Positions 26,645 through 35,468 are shown, numbered from the stretch's first letter. The stretch: 64,000 nucleotides of DNA from Streptomyces iconiensis (GCF_028657195.3 NZ_JANCPR020000023.1:1-64000), one strand, 5' to 3'. Program-made: numbers and translations. The notes: generated by a model not told the origin, from the letters alone.

Positions 26645-26731
26645 ACATCGCGCAGGAATCCCGGGGGACGCCGTGGCGCGGGGTCCAGTATAACCGGAGA
26701 CCCGGAGGAGTGACCCGCGGTCCACCGGGTC

Positions 26732-27454
26732 TCAGATCCAGCCCCGCTCCCGTGCCAGGTGGGCCGCGGCATGACGGTTCCCGGCGCCGATCTTGGCCGC
26801 GGCGGCGGACAGATAATTGCGGACGGTGCCCTGGGTGAGCGACGCCTTGTCCGCGATCTCCGAGATCGGCGCACCGTCGGCCGCAAGCTCCAGCAGCTCC
26901 GCCTCGCGGGCCGACAGCGGGGAGTCTCCCGCGCTGATCGCGTCGGCTGCCAGCTCCGGATCGACGTATCTGCTGCCCCGGAACACGGTGCGGATGATCT
27001 CCGCGAGCTGCTGCGCCGACGCCGTCTTCGGCACGAACCCCCGTACGCCCGCAGCCAGCGCCCGCTTCAGATGGCCGGGGCGGCCGTGGCTGGTCACGAT
27101 CATCGTGCGGCACTCCGGCACCGACTCGCGCAGCCCCGTCGCGACCCGGACACCGTCGGCGCCCGGCATCTGAAGATCCAGCACCGCGACATCGGGCCGA
27201 TGAGCCCGCCCCATGGCCAGTGCCTCGGGCCCCGAGGCCGCCTCGGCAACGATCACCAGGTCGTCCTCCAGCGCCAGCAACGCGGCGAGAGCACCCCGGA
27301 TCAGATGTTCGTCATCAGCCAACAGGACCCGGACAGGCGCACCCGAGCCGGCGCCTGAGCCTTCGCCCGAGCCCTCGCTCTCGGTGCTCCGCACAGGCAC
27401 GTCGCCGCTCGCCTTGCCGCCCGTACCGGCGTCCGCATGTGGTTCGTCGCTCAC
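26732..27454 (-). CDS. NarL/FixJ-type response regulator
   Basis: 240 aa. A 40-residue low-complexity N-terminus precedes a receiver domain with phospho-acceptor Asp93 (VAVLDLQMPGADG) and Lys in FVPKTAS. The LuxR-type HTH is LSAREAELLELAADGAPISE to LTQGTVRNYLSAAAAKIGA. It resembles DesR-type regulators. Last gene of a four-gene operon (ABC ATPase, permease, sensor kinase, regulator). The start is the GTG at 27454; a start nearer the receiver domain (residue ~41) is possible. Confidence 0.92.
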   Translation of the reverse strand: MSDEPHADAGTGGKASGDVPVRSTESEGSGEGSGAGSGAPVRVLLADDEHLIRGALAALLALEDDLVIVAEAASGPEALAMGRAHRPDVAVLDLQMPGADGVRVATGLRESVPECRTMIVTSHGRPGHLKRALAAGVRGFVPKTASAQQLAEIIRTVFRGSRYVDPELAADAISAGDSPLSAREAELLELAADGAPISEIADKASLTQGTVRNYLSAAAAKIGAGNRHAAAHLARERGWI

Positions 27455-27481
27455 CGCACTCCTCAGCTCCTCAGCACCTCG

Positions 27482-28972
27482 CTACCTGCGTGCCCCGGCG
27501 CCCGTTCGCGCCCCCACGGCCGTGCACGCGGCGTCCGCGTCCACCCTCTCCGCGTCCGCCCTCTCCGCGTCCACCCGCGGTCCCTCGCCCGCACCCGCGT
27601 CCGCGCCCACAACAACCGCGTCCGTGCCCGTGCTGCCCGTATCCGCACCCGCGCCCGTGCCCGTATCCGCACCGGCACCCGCATTCGCACCCGCATGGGC
27701 ATCCGTATCCGTATCCCCAACATCCCCTCCCGAGGGGCCGCCCGCGAGGGGGATCTCGGCGCGCAGGCGGAAGACCTGGGTGCTCTCCTCGCGTTCGGCC
27801 GACAGGGTGCCGTCTACGGCAGCGAGCCGTTCGCGGAGGCCCGTGAGGCCCGAGCCGCACTCGGCGCGTGGCACACGTACGCCGTCGTTCTCCATCTCCA
27901 GGACGGCGGTGGCACCGCCGTCCCCCGCGCCGACCCGGATACGGCAGCGCGTGGCCTCAGCGTGCCGCAGCACGTTGGTCGCGCCCTCGCGCACCACCCA
28001 GCCGAGCGCCGACTGCACACGGTCGGGCATCTCCTCGTGGTCCTCCTCGATCCGGCAGTCGACTCCTGCGGCCCTCAACACCCCGCGTGCGCCCGCGAGT
28101 TCGGTGTGCAGGCTCGCCTCGCGGTAGCCGCGCACCACCTCGCGCACCTCGGTCTGCGACTCGCGCGCGATCTGCTGCACCTCGGTCATCTGCGCGACGG
28201 CTGACTCCACACCGGACGCGCCGCGCTGCGCGAGCTGTGCGGCCAGCTCGCTCTTGAGCGCGATCACGGACAGGTTCCGGCCCACCACGTCGTGCAGGTC
28301 GCGGCTGAAGCGCAGCCGTTCCTCGGCGACCGCCAGCCGCGCCTGTGTCTCCTTCGCCCTGCTCACCTCGCGCATCACCGCGAGGTACCAGCCGGAGGAG
28401 CGGGGCGTGAAGACACCCATGAACGCGACGACGACGCCGACGACGAACGTGCCGAGCAGGCCGGGCCACTCCATGCCGACGGCCGCGAACAGCACGGTGA
28501 TGCCGAGCATGACGTACGTCAGCACCTTCGCGCCGTGCCGCGGTCGCACCATCAGCCCGTAGACATTGGTCACCCCGGGAAACGTCGCGAACAGCACCAT
28601 CGCGGGCGCCGTCACCTTCTGGACCTCGCCGAGCGCGATCAGCGCGGCCAGCGCCGCGATGCTGACACCGGCCAGTACGGCCATGATCCGCAGCCGGGAC
28701 CTGGGCGCGGGCCCCTCGCCGAGATAGTGGTCCAGGCCCTGCCGCAGACCGCCCACGCTGAGTACGCACTGCGCCAGCCCGAGAACCCAGATGAGCCCGG
28801 TGAGCGCGAGGGGCAGTTGCTCGCCCTCCACTGCCGAGGACAGCTGGGGCATGCCGGAGAGGTAGAAGATCCACGGCGACCCGAAGATCATCCAGCGGGT
28901 CGAAGCCTCGACCTGGTCCTGCTTGCTGCGCCGGCTCCAGGCGTCCTGCTTGGCCCTGCCCCAGCGGATCAT
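27482..28972 (-). CDS. DesK-like sensor histidine kinase
   Basis: 496 aa. Four to six membrane helices occupy residues ~25-190. The HisKA_3 dimerisation domain has phospho-acceptor His227 (RFSRDLHDVVGRNLSVIAL), followed by an HATPase with N-box (REGATNVLRHAEA) and G-box (GSGLTGLRERL). The last ~85 residues are an Ala/Gly/Asp/Thr repeat tail encoded by degenerate short repeats. GGGAGG precedes the ATG. It probably responds to a membrane or drug stimulus and controls the adjacent ABC exporter through the next gene. Confidence 0.92.
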   Translation of the reverse strand: MIRWGRAKQDAWSRRSKQDQVEASTRWMIFGSPWIFYLSGMPQLSSAVEGEQLPLALTGLIWVLGLAQCVLSVGGLRQGLDHYLGEGPAPRSRLRIMAVLAGVSIAALAALIALGEVQKVTAPAMVLFATFPGVTNVYGLMVRPRHGAKVLTYVMLGITVLFAAVGMEWPGLLGTFVVGVVVAFMGVFTPRSSGWYLAVMREVSRAKETQARLAVAEERLRFSRDLHDVVGRNLSVIALKSELAAQLAQRGASGVESAVAQMTEVQQIARESQTEVREVVRGYREASLHTELAGARGVLRAAGVDCRIEEDHEEMPDRVQSALGWVVREGATNVLRHAEATRCRIRVGAGDGGATAVLEMENDGVRVPRAECGSGLTGLRERLAAVDGTLSAEREESTQVFRLRAEIPLAGGPSGGDVGDTDTDAHAGANAGAGADTGTGAGADTGSTGTDAVVVGADAGAGEGPRVDAERADAERVDADAACTAVGARTGAGARR

Positions 28973-29023
28973 CGGGCGCCTCCCGTTCGTACGTTCCAGC
29001 TGTTCACGGTACGCGGAGCCGCC

Positions 29024-29830
29024 TCAGCGGCGCGGCTCCCAGCGGAACCGCCTGCGCACCCCGTAGGCACCCAGCAGCGTCCAGGCGACCGCGATGCCCA
29101 GCGCGCGCAGCGTCGCTGTTCCGTCCAGCCCGCCGGTGACGCCGGCCCGCAGCAGGTCCGTGATCGGCGTCATGGGCAGCCAGCGGCACACGTTCTCCAG
29201 CGTGTCGGGGAAGACCTCAAGCGGCACGAAGAGCCCGGAGGCGGCGAACGAGACCAGCATCATCGGCATCGGGATGAGCTGGGCCATCTCCGTCGTCCGC
29301 GCGAAGGAGGCGGAGGCGGCAGCCAGCACGGTCATCATCACCATGCCCAGCACGACCCCGGCGACGACGAGATCGAGCCGCTCGGGCGCCCCCATGTCCA
29401 GCAGCACGGCGCCGCCCACCAGCAGCAGTACCGACTGCGCGACACCGAGCGCGACGGAGGGCAGCGCGCCGGCCGACAGTATCTCCAGGTCGTTCGCCTC
29501 GCCGGTGCGCAGGCGCTTGAGCACCAGTTCCTCGCGGCGTGCGACGTAGACGCCGACGAGGTTGCTGTAGACCGCGAAGAGCAGCACCACCCCTACGGAG
29601 CCCGGCAGCACCATGCTGCCCACCGAGAGCCCGAGTTCGGAGATGTCGGCCTGTTCGGCTGCCGACTTGATCGAGAAGGTCATCGCGATCGGCAGCAGAA
29701 GTGCGACGAACAGCGCCGACCTGTTGCGCAGGAGCAGCGTCAGCTCCGCGCGCCCCAGCGCCGCCAGCCGCTTCGTGGAGATCCTGGCCACCCTGGGAGC
29801 AGCCGCCCGTTCCGTTGTCACCGCGCTCAT
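29024..29830 (-). CDS. ABC-2-type exporter permease
   Basis: 268 aa with six hydrophobic helices and the ABC-2 membrane signature near LLLRNRSALFVALLLPIAMTF and SGLFVPLEVFPDTL. It has no ATP-binding motifs. Its ATG overlaps the stop of the ATPase gene (ATGA), indicating a strict pair. The transported substrate is unknown; such DesKR-linked exporters commonly handle lipids or membrane-active antibiotics. Confidence 0.9.
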   Translation of the reverse strand: MSAVTTERAAAPRVARISTKRLAALGRAELTLLLRNRSALFVALLLPIAMTFSIKSAAEQADISELGLSVGSMVLPGSVGVVLLFAVYSNLVGVYVARREELVLKRLRTGEANDLEILSAGALPSVALGVAQSVLLLVGGAVLLDMGAPERLDLVVAGVVLGMVMMTVLAAASASFARTTEMAQLIPMPMMLVSFAASGLFVPLEVFPDTLENVCRWLPMTPITDLLRAGVTGGLDGTATLRALGIAVAWTLLGAYGVRRRFRWEPRR

Positions 29831-30891
29831 GCCCGCGCCCCCGTCCTGTCGTCCGTACGCCCGTCCTGCCCCTGCACCGCACCGCTGCCCCGCGTCACGC
29901 CCCCGGCTTCGCCGCCTGTCCTGGGCCCGACCCCGACCCCGACCCCGTCTCCGGATCCGTCGCCGTCTGCCGCGGCCCGGATGTGGCCCTCCTGCGCGAT
30001 CTCCAGGAACGCCTCCTCCAGCGAAGCGGACCGCGCGTGCAGCCCCTCCAGTTCGACGTCCCTGTCCCGTGCCCACACCAGGAGTTCGGTCAGCTCCTGC
30101 TGGAGCGCGTGTGTCTTGACCGACACCCGCCGCCCCGTGACGGCCGCCTTGACCGACAGCGGCAGCTGCTCCGGCTCCACCCCGTGCGGCAGCCGGAAGC
30201 CGATGCGCGAGGGCCGCGCCGCGACGACCTGCTCGGGTGTACCGGCCGCGACGACCCGGCCGGCCTGCATGATCGCGAGCCGGTCGGCGAGCTGTTCGGC
30301 CTCCTCCAGGTAGTGCGTGGTCAGCAGTACGGTCGTGCCCTGGGCCCGCAGCTCGCGCACCAACTCGGCGGTGTCGCGCCGCCCTTCGGGGTCCATGCCC
30401 GTGGTCGGCTCGTCCAGGAACAGCACCTCGGGCTGCCCGATGAGCGCGAGGGCCAGGTCCAGGCGCCGCTTCTCGCCGCCCGACAACTGCTTGACGCGTA
30501 CGTCCACGCGCCGGCCGAGGCCCACCATGTCCAGGGCCTCCCGCTCGGGCCTGGCCTCGCTGGTGACCCCCGCCCACATCCGCGCCGTCTCGGCGACGGT
30601 CAGTTCGGAGGGGAAGCCGCCCTCCTGGAGCATCACGCCCGTGCGCGGCCGTACCTGGGCCCGCTCCGTGAACGGATCGAAGCCCAGCACCCGTACGCGC
30701 CCCTCCGTTGCGGGCGCGAGCCCCTCCAGCACCTCGACGGTGGAGGTCTTGCCCGCCCCGTTGGTGCCGAGGAGGGCGAAGATCTCGCCCTCCCGAACGG
30801 AGAACGTGACGTCGCTGACGGCCTCGAACCCCTCACCGCCCTTGTCCGCCGCATAGCGGCGCTTCAGTCCCTCGACCTCGATCGCATCCAT
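29827..30891 (-). CDS. ABC transporter ATP-binding protein
   Basis: 354 aa DrrA/CcmA-like ATPase. Walker A GTNGAGKT (42-49), Q-loop MLQEGGFP, signature LSGGE (136-140), Walker B VLFLDE (156-161) and H-loop LLTTHYLEEAE. The DrrA-type C-terminal extension is followed by a ~50-residue Gly/Asp/Val repeat tail. First gene of the exporter / two-component operon. The ATG at 30891 is the only reasonable start. Confidence 0.94.
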   Translation of the reverse strand: MDAIEVEGLKRRYAADKGGEGFEAVSDVTFSVREGEIFALLGTNGAGKTSTVEVLEGLAPATEGRVRVLGFDPFTERAQVRPRTGVMLQEGGFPSELTVAETARMWAGVTSEARPEREALDMVGLGRRVDVRVKQLSGGEKRRLDLALALIGQPEVLFLDEPTTGMDPEGRRDTAELVRELRAQGTTVLLTTHYLEEAEQLADRLAIMQAGRVVAAGTPEQVVAARPSRIGFRLPHGVEPEQLPLSVKAAVTGRRVSVKTHALQQELTELLVWARDRDVELEGLHARSASLEEAFLEIAQEGHIRAAADGDGSGDGVGVGVGPRTGGEAGGVTRGSGAVQGQDGRTDDRTGARA

Positions 30892-30948
30892 GCCTCCAGG
30901 CTTTCCGCTTCCCGCGGCCGAGAGCAGTGCGCGCCGTCACGCGTGTGC

Positions 30949-30962
30949 ATGACGAATGTCAT
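30949..30962 (-). promoter_or_regulatory. Inverted repeat upstream of exporter operon
   Basis: ATGAC-GAAT-GTCAT is a perfect 5-bp inverted repeat, 58 bp upstream of the ABC ATPase start. It resembles the short dyads bound by NarL/DesR-type regulators. Confidence 0.4.
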
Positions 30963-31027
30963 CCGAGAGCGGACAGAAAGCGCCGGCGCGCACAGAGCCA
31001 CCGGCCCGCACAAAGCCCTCGACGCAC

Positions 31028-31063
31028 AAAAAGGGCCCCGGTCCGAAGACCGGGGCCCTTTTT
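31028..31063 (-). terminator. Bidirectional terminator of tRNA-Gly
   Basis: AAAAAGGGCCCCGGTC and GACCGGGGCCCTTTTT flank a 4-nt loop. The five A and five T residues give a U-tract in either direction. It begins 4 nt from the tRNA 3' end. Confidence 0.9.
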
Positions 31064-31067
31064 CCTG

Positions 31068-31140
31068 AGCGGACGACGAGGCTCGAACTCGCGACCTCAA
31101 CCTTGGCAAGGTTGCGCTCTACCAACTGAGCTACGTCCGC
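31068..31140 (-). tRNA. tRNA-Gly(GCC), second copy
   Basis: 73 nt, identical to the tRNA at 26572-26644 except for one T-loop base (TTCGAGC instead of TTCGAAC). Anticodon GCC. The two copies lie 4.5 kb apart in the same orientation. Confidence 0.97.
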
Positions 31141-31218
31141 ATGCCTTCACCCGGCTTTCACCGAGTGACGCGACCAATACTGTACCTGATCGTTTCCGAT
31201 CGAAGTCCTGCATCAGAG

Positions 31219-31290
31219 AGCGGGTGACAGGGATCGCACACTGCGCCTCCCCCTTGGAAAGGGGGCGCTCTACTACTGAGCTACACCCGC
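31219..31290 (-). tRNA. tRNA-Gly(TCC) with non-canonical D- and T-loops
   Basis: 72 nt on the minus strand. Acceptor GCGGGTG/CACCCGC is perfect, D-stem GCTC/GAGC is perfect, and the anticodon stem CCCCC/GGGGG encloses TTTCCAA (anticodon TCC). The discriminator is U. The D-loop AGTAGTA lacks the GG pair, and the T-loop reads GTGC where GTTC is expected. The T-arm is best drawn as six pairs with one T-C mismatch and a 6-nt loop. It may be a specialised tRNA or a decaying one. Confidence 0.75.
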
Positions 31291-31443
31291 GCGCTTCGTG
31301 AGGTGTTCCCTTGCGGGTTTCCCTCGCGGCGATGCCCAGACTCTAGCCGATCACCTGGGGTGGATGGCAAGTCGAGCACGGAGAGAGGGCGGAGGGGGTG
31401 CGGGGGGAGGGCGGGCAGAGCCCGCGCGGCCCCCCAACTCCCC

Positions 31444-31761
31444 TCAGTGTGCCGCGTTGAAGGCTTCGTAGACCCTCTTGGGGATGCGCCCGCGTGCGGG
31501 CACCTCGAAGCCGTTGGACTCCGCCCACGCGCGCACGGCGCGAGGGTCGGGGGCCACCGAGGTCCGGTGGTATGCCTTGCCCGACTTCGCCCGCTTACGC
31601 CCGGCTTCGACGAACGGTGCCAACTCGGTGCGGAGCTGTTTGGCGTTGTCGGTGGTCAGGTCGATCTCGTAGGACCTGCCGTCGAGGCCGAAGGAGACCG
31701 TCTCCGCCGCTTCTCCGCCGTCGATGTCATCGGAGAGTGTGACCACCACGCGCTGTGCCAC
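31444..31761 (-). CDS. lsrL: Lsr2-family nucleoid protein (LsrL-like)
   Basis: 105 aa, the usual Lsr2 size. The N-terminal dimerisation strands (AQRVVVTLSDDIDGGEAAET, then VSFGLDGRSYEIDL) and C-terminal AT-hook-like DNA-binding helices (RAVRAWAESNGFEVPARGRIPKRVYEAF) are intact, with the minor-groove loop RGR. The GTG at 31761 has AGGAAGGA upstream. By gene order next to purSQL this is the LsrL paralogue rather than the main Lsr2 (from memory of S. coelicolor SCO4076). It probably silences AT-rich DNA. Confidence 0.9.
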   Translation of the reverse strand: MAQRVVVTLSDDIDGGEAAETVSFGLDGRSYEIDLTTDNAKQLRTELAPFVEAGRKRAKSGKAYHRTSVAPDPRAVRAWAESNGFEVPARGRIPKRVYEAFNAAH

Positions 31762-32116
31762 GGATATCGGTCCTTCCTTCAGGATCACGAAAGGGATCAC
31801 TCATCATTACCGCGCGATGTGCGGTCCCGCTGTCAAGCGGGTATGTGAGCAAACCCTGGATAGGGGGCGGGCAATATTCTGCTGTGCTGCGCCGTGCGGC
31901 GGGGCACATGGAATGCGGATCCCCGGAATTCTTCTCCGGGACTCCGACCGCAATCGGGACCATACTTTTTTCCTGGCCGTTTTCCCAGTGCTTCACGGAG
32001 TCCCCGCGTGATCCCCCGCTGTTCTCCGGCCGTTCAGCGACGATATCAACGCGCGTAGATTCTGAGGACGGGTACGCTGGCCAGCGCAGCGCCCCGCTAA
32101 GCACTAGGAGTTACCC
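31762..32116. other. Divergent regulatory region, lsrL / purSQL
   Basis: 355 bp with no gene and visibly lower GC than its surroundings, including a CATACTTTTTTCC stretch near 31965. It must hold the lsrL promoter and the purSQL promoter, but I could not assign boxes confidently. The AT-rich run is a plausible autoregulatory target for LsrL. Confidence 0.45.
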
Positions 32117-32419
32117 GTGGCCCGCGTCGTGGTCGACGTCATGCTCAAGCCGGAGATCCTCGACCCCCAGGGACAGGCGGTGCAGCGCGCACTGCCCCGG
32201 CTGGGCTTCGAAGGAATCTCCGATGTCCGACAGGGCAAGCGCTTCGAGCTGGAAGTTGAGGGACCCGTGGACCGGGCGGCCCTCGCCCGTGTCCGTGAAC
32301 TCGCCGAGACATTCCTCGCCAACACCGTGATCGAGGACTTCACGGTCCGCGTCGAGGAAGCGGCCGGAGCACCGGACCCGGCGGCGTCCGGCACAGCGGC
32401 CGAGGGGGCCGTGGCGTGA
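32117..32419 (+). CDS. purS: FGAM synthase subunit PurS
   Basis: 100 aa. PurS fold: RVVVDVMLKPEILDPQGQAV, GFEGISDVRQGKRFELEV and LANTVIEDFTV. It docks PurQ to PurL and channels ammonia in the FGAR-to-FGAM step. The GTG start follows AGGAG at 32105-32110. It overlaps purQ by GTGA. A short Ala/Pro-rich C-terminal tail extends past the fold. Confidence 0.96.
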   Translation: MARVVVDVMLKPEILDPQGQAVQRALPRLGFEGISDVRQGKRFELEVEGPVDRAALARVRELAETFLANTVIEDFTVRVEEAAGAPDPAASGTAAEGAVA

Positions 32420-33093
32420 CCACCCGTATCGGCGTCGTCACCTTTCCCGGGTCACTCGACGACCGTGACGCGCAGCGTGCCATCCGTATCGCCGGCGCCG
32501 AGCCGGTGCCGCTCTGGCACCGGGACAGGGATCTGCACCAGGTGGACGCGGTCGTTCTGCCCGGCGGATTCTCGTACGGCGACTATCTGCGGTGCGGTGC
32601 GATTGCCCGTTTCTCACCGGTCATGGAGCCGCTCGTCGAACAGGCGAAGGCCGGAATGCCGGTGCTCGGCATCTGCAATGGCTTCCAGGTGCTGTGCGAA
32701 TCCCACCTGCTGCCGGGCGCGTTGACCCGTAACGACCATCTTCACTTCCTCTGCCGGGACCAGCGTCTCGCCGTCGAGAACGCGGATACGGCCTGGACCT
32801 CCGACTACACGGCGGGCCAGGAGATCACCGTTCCGCTCAAGAACGGCGAGGGCGGCTACGTCGCCGACGAGCGCACCCTCGACGCGCTGGAGGCCGAGGG
32901 CCGTGTCGTCTTCCGCTACCTCGGCGGCAACCCCAACGGCTCGCGCCGTGACATCGCGGGCATCACCAATGAGGCGGGGAACGTCGTCGGCCTCATGCCG
33001 CACCCCGAGCACGCCGTCGAGACCCTGACAGGGCCGACGACCGACGGTCTCGGCTTCTTCACCTCTGTCCTCAAGAACCTGGTCACCGCATGA
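32416..33093 (+). CDS. purQ: FGAM synthase glutaminase subunit PurQ
   Basis: 225 aa class I glutamine amidotransferase that supplies ammonia to PurL. The nucleophile Cys is in GICNGFQVL, and the His/Glu of the triad are in LMPHPEHAVE. The start GTG overlaps the purS stop, and its own stop overlaps purL ATG, so the three subunits are cotranslated. Confidence 0.97.
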   Translation: MTTRIGVVTFPGSLDDRDAQRAIRIAGAEPVPLWHRDRDLHQVDAVVLPGGFSYGDYLRCGAIARFSPVMEPLVEQAKAGMPVLGICNGFQVLCESHLLPGALTRNDHLHFLCRDQRLAVENADTAWTSDYTAGQEITVPLKNGEGGYVADERTLDALEAEGRVVFRYLGGNPNGSRRDIAGITNEAGNVVGLMPHPEHAVETLTGPTTDGLGFFTSVLKNLVTA

Positions 33094-35393
33094 GCCCCAA
33101 GAGCGCCAAGAACCTCGACACCGTCAAGCACGCGGAGCAGACCCCCGAGGCCGAGCAGCCCTGGGCCGAACTCGGCCTCAAGCGCGAGGAGTACGACCGC
33201 GTACGCGACATCCTCGGCCGCCGTCCCACCGGCGCCGAGCTGGCCATGTACTCGGTCATGTGGTCCGAGCACTGCTCGTACAAGAGCAGCAAGGTCCACC
33301 TCAAGCAGTTCGGTGAGAAGGCGCCCACCGAGGGCCCCGGCGCCGAGGCGATGCTCGTGGGGATCGGGGAGCAGGCGGGCGTGGTCGACGTCGGCCAGGG
33401 CTACGCCGTCACCTTCAAGGTCGAGTCCCACAACCACCCGTCGTACGTCGAGCCCTACCAGGGCGCGGCCACCGGTATCGGCGGCATCGTCCGCGACATC
33501 ATCGCCATGGGCGCTCGCCCCGTCGCCGTGATGGACCCGCTGCGCTTCGGCGCGGCCGACCACCCCGACACCAAGCGCGTGCTGCCCGGCGTCGTCGCCG
33601 GCATCGGCGGCTACGGCAACTGCCTCGGCCTGCCCAACATCGGCGGCGAGGTCGTCTTCGACGCCTGCTACCAGGGCAACCCGCTGGTCAACGCCCTGTG
33701 CGTCGGCGTCATGAAGCACGAGGACATCCACCTCGCCAAGGCGGCGGGCACCGGCAACAAGGTCGTCCTCTACGGCGCCCGCACCGGCGGTGACGGCATC
33801 GGCGGCGCCTCCATCCTCGCGTCGGAGACCTTCGCGGACACCTCAGCGGCCGACGCCGCGGGGAAGAAGCCCTCCAAGCGCCCCGCCGTCCAGGTCGGGG
33901 ACCCCTTCCAGGAGAAGCTGCTCATCGAGTGCACCCTGGAGGCGTTCCACGCCGATCTCGTCGTCGGCATCCAGGACCTCGGCGCTGCCGGGCTCTCCTG
34001 CGCCACCAGCGAGCTGGCCTCCAACGGTTCCGGTGGCATGCGCGTCGAGCTGGACGACGTACCCCTGCGCGACTCCTCGCTCTCGCCCGAGGAGATCCTC
34101 ATGAGCGAGTCGCAGGAACGCATGTGCGCCGTGGTCGAGCCGGGCAAGGTCGGGCGCTTCCTGGAGATCTGCGAGAAGTGGGAGGTCACGGCCACGGTCA
34201 TCGGTGAGGTCACCGAGGGCGAGCGGCTGGAGATCTTCTGGCACGACGAGAAGATCGTCGATGTCGACCCCCGTACGGTCGCGCACGAGGGCCCCGTCTA
34301 CCAGCGCCCCTACGCGCGGCCTTCCTGGCAGGACGCGCTCCAGGCCGACGACCCGGCCCGGCTCGCGCGCCCCGCCGACGGCAAGGAACTGCGCGCGGCG
34401 GCGCTCGCGCTGGTCTCCTCGCCGAACCAGGCTGCCAAGTCCTGGATCACCGACCAGTACGACCGCTATGTGCTCGGGGACACCGTTCTCGCACAGCCCG
34501 AGGACAGCGGCATGATCCGTATCGACGCCGAGTCCGGGCTCGGCGTCGCCGTCTCCACGGACGGCAACGGCCGCTACGCCAAGCTCGACCCGTACGAGGG
34601 CGCGCGCCTGGCCCTAGCGGAGTCGTACAGGAACGTTGCGGCAACGGGCGCCCGCCCCCTCGCCGTCACCGACTGCCTCAACTTCGGCTCGCCCGAGGAC
34701 CCGGACGCCATGTGGCAGTTCGCTGAGGCGTGCCGTGGACTCGCGGACGCCTGCCGGGAGTTGGGCACTCCGGTCACCGGCGGAAACGTCTCGCTCTACA
34801 ACCAGACGGGCGAGGCGGCCATCCACCCGACGCCGGTCGTCGGCGTGCTCGGCGTCATCGACGACGTGGCCCGCCGCACCCCCATGGCGTTCAAGGACGA
34901 GGGCCACCTCGTCTACCTCCTCGGCGAGACCAGGAACGAACTCGGCGGCTCCGCGTGGTCCCAGGTCGCGCACGGCCACCTCGGCGGTACGCCCCCGAAG
35001 GTGGACCTGGAGCGCGAACGGCTCCTCGCGGAGATCCTGATCGCCGCCAGCCGCGACGGCATGGTGGACGCCGCGCACGACATCTCCGACGGCGGCGTCA
35101 TCCAGGCACTCGCGGAGTCCTGCCTCAAGGGCGGCAAGGGCGCGCGCGTCATCGTCCCCGACAGCATGGACCCGTTCGTCTTCCTCTTCTCCGAGTCCCA
35201 GGGCCGCGCCCTGGTCGCGATCCCGCGCAGCGAGGAGGTCCGCTTCACCGACATGTGCGCCGCACGCGGCATGCCCGCAGCGCGCGTCGGCGTCGTGGAC
35301 GGCGAAGACCTGGAGATCCAGGGCCAGTTCACCCTCCCGCTCGCCGAGCTGCGAGAGGCACACGAGGCCACTCTCCCGGACCTCTTCGGCTGA
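33090..35393 (+). CDS. purL: FGAM synthase large subunit PurL
   Basis: 767 aa, the small-type PurL that needs PurS and PurQ. Signature segments: MWSEHCSYKSSK, KVESHNHPSYVEPYQGAATG, GGIVRDIIAMGARPVAVMD, VQDLGAAGL-like IQDLGAAGLS, and the second half GGNVSLYNQTG and DISDGGVIQALAES. ATP and FGAR sites look intact. Third gene of purSQL; convergent with a PH-domain gene beyond a hairpin. Confidence 0.98.
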   Translation: MSPKSAKNLDTVKHAEQTPEAEQPWAELGLKREEYDRVRDILGRRPTGAELAMYSVMWSEHCSYKSSKVHLKQFGEKAPTEGPGAEAMLVGIGEQAGVVDVGQGYAVTFKVESHNHPSYVEPYQGAATGIGGIVRDIIAMGARPVAVMDPLRFGAADHPDTKRVLPGVVAGIGGYGNCLGLPNIGGEVVFDACYQGNPLVNALCVGVMKHEDIHLAKAAGTGNKVVLYGARTGGDGIGGASILASETFADTSAADAAGKKPSKRPAVQVGDPFQEKLLIECTLEAFHADLVVGIQDLGAAGLSCATSELASNGSGGMRVELDDVPLRDSSLSPEEILMSESQERMCAVVEPGKVGRFLEICEKWEVTATVIGEVTEGERLEIFWHDEKIVDVDPRTVAHEGPVYQRPYARPSWQDALQADDPARLARPADGKELRAAALALVSSPNQAAKSWITDQYDRYVLGDTVLAQPEDSGMIRIDAESGLGVAVSTDGNGRYAKLDPYEGARLALAESYRNVAATGARPLAVTDCLNFGSPEDPDAMWQFAEACRGLADACRELGTPVTGGNVSLYNQTGEAAIHPTPVVGVLGVIDDVARRTPMAFKDEGHLVYLLGETRNELGGSAWSQVAHGHLGGTPPKVDLERERLLAEILIAASRDGMVDAAHDISDGGVIQALAESCLKGGKGARVIVPDSMDPFVFLFSESQGRALVAIPRSEEVRFTDMCAARGMPAARVGVVDGEDLEIQGQFTLPLAELREAHEATLPDLFG

Positions 35394-35440
35394 GCCGGCT
35401 CCCCGCCGGCCCGCCCCGCACCTCGGCGGGCACGAACGCC

Positions 35441-35468
35441 TACGCCCCGGCCACAGGGCCGGGGCGTA
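35441..35468. terminator. Bidirectional terminator after purL
   Basis: TACGCCCCGGCC and GGCCGGGGCGTA form a 12-bp perfect stem with loop ACAG between the convergent purL and PH-domain genes. Confidence 0.8.

Noticed and set aside
28292..30313. 673-codon open frame opposite the sensor kinase and permease
   Set aside because: His/Arg/Gln-rich antisense shadow; the minus-strand genes have complete motifs and coupled starts.
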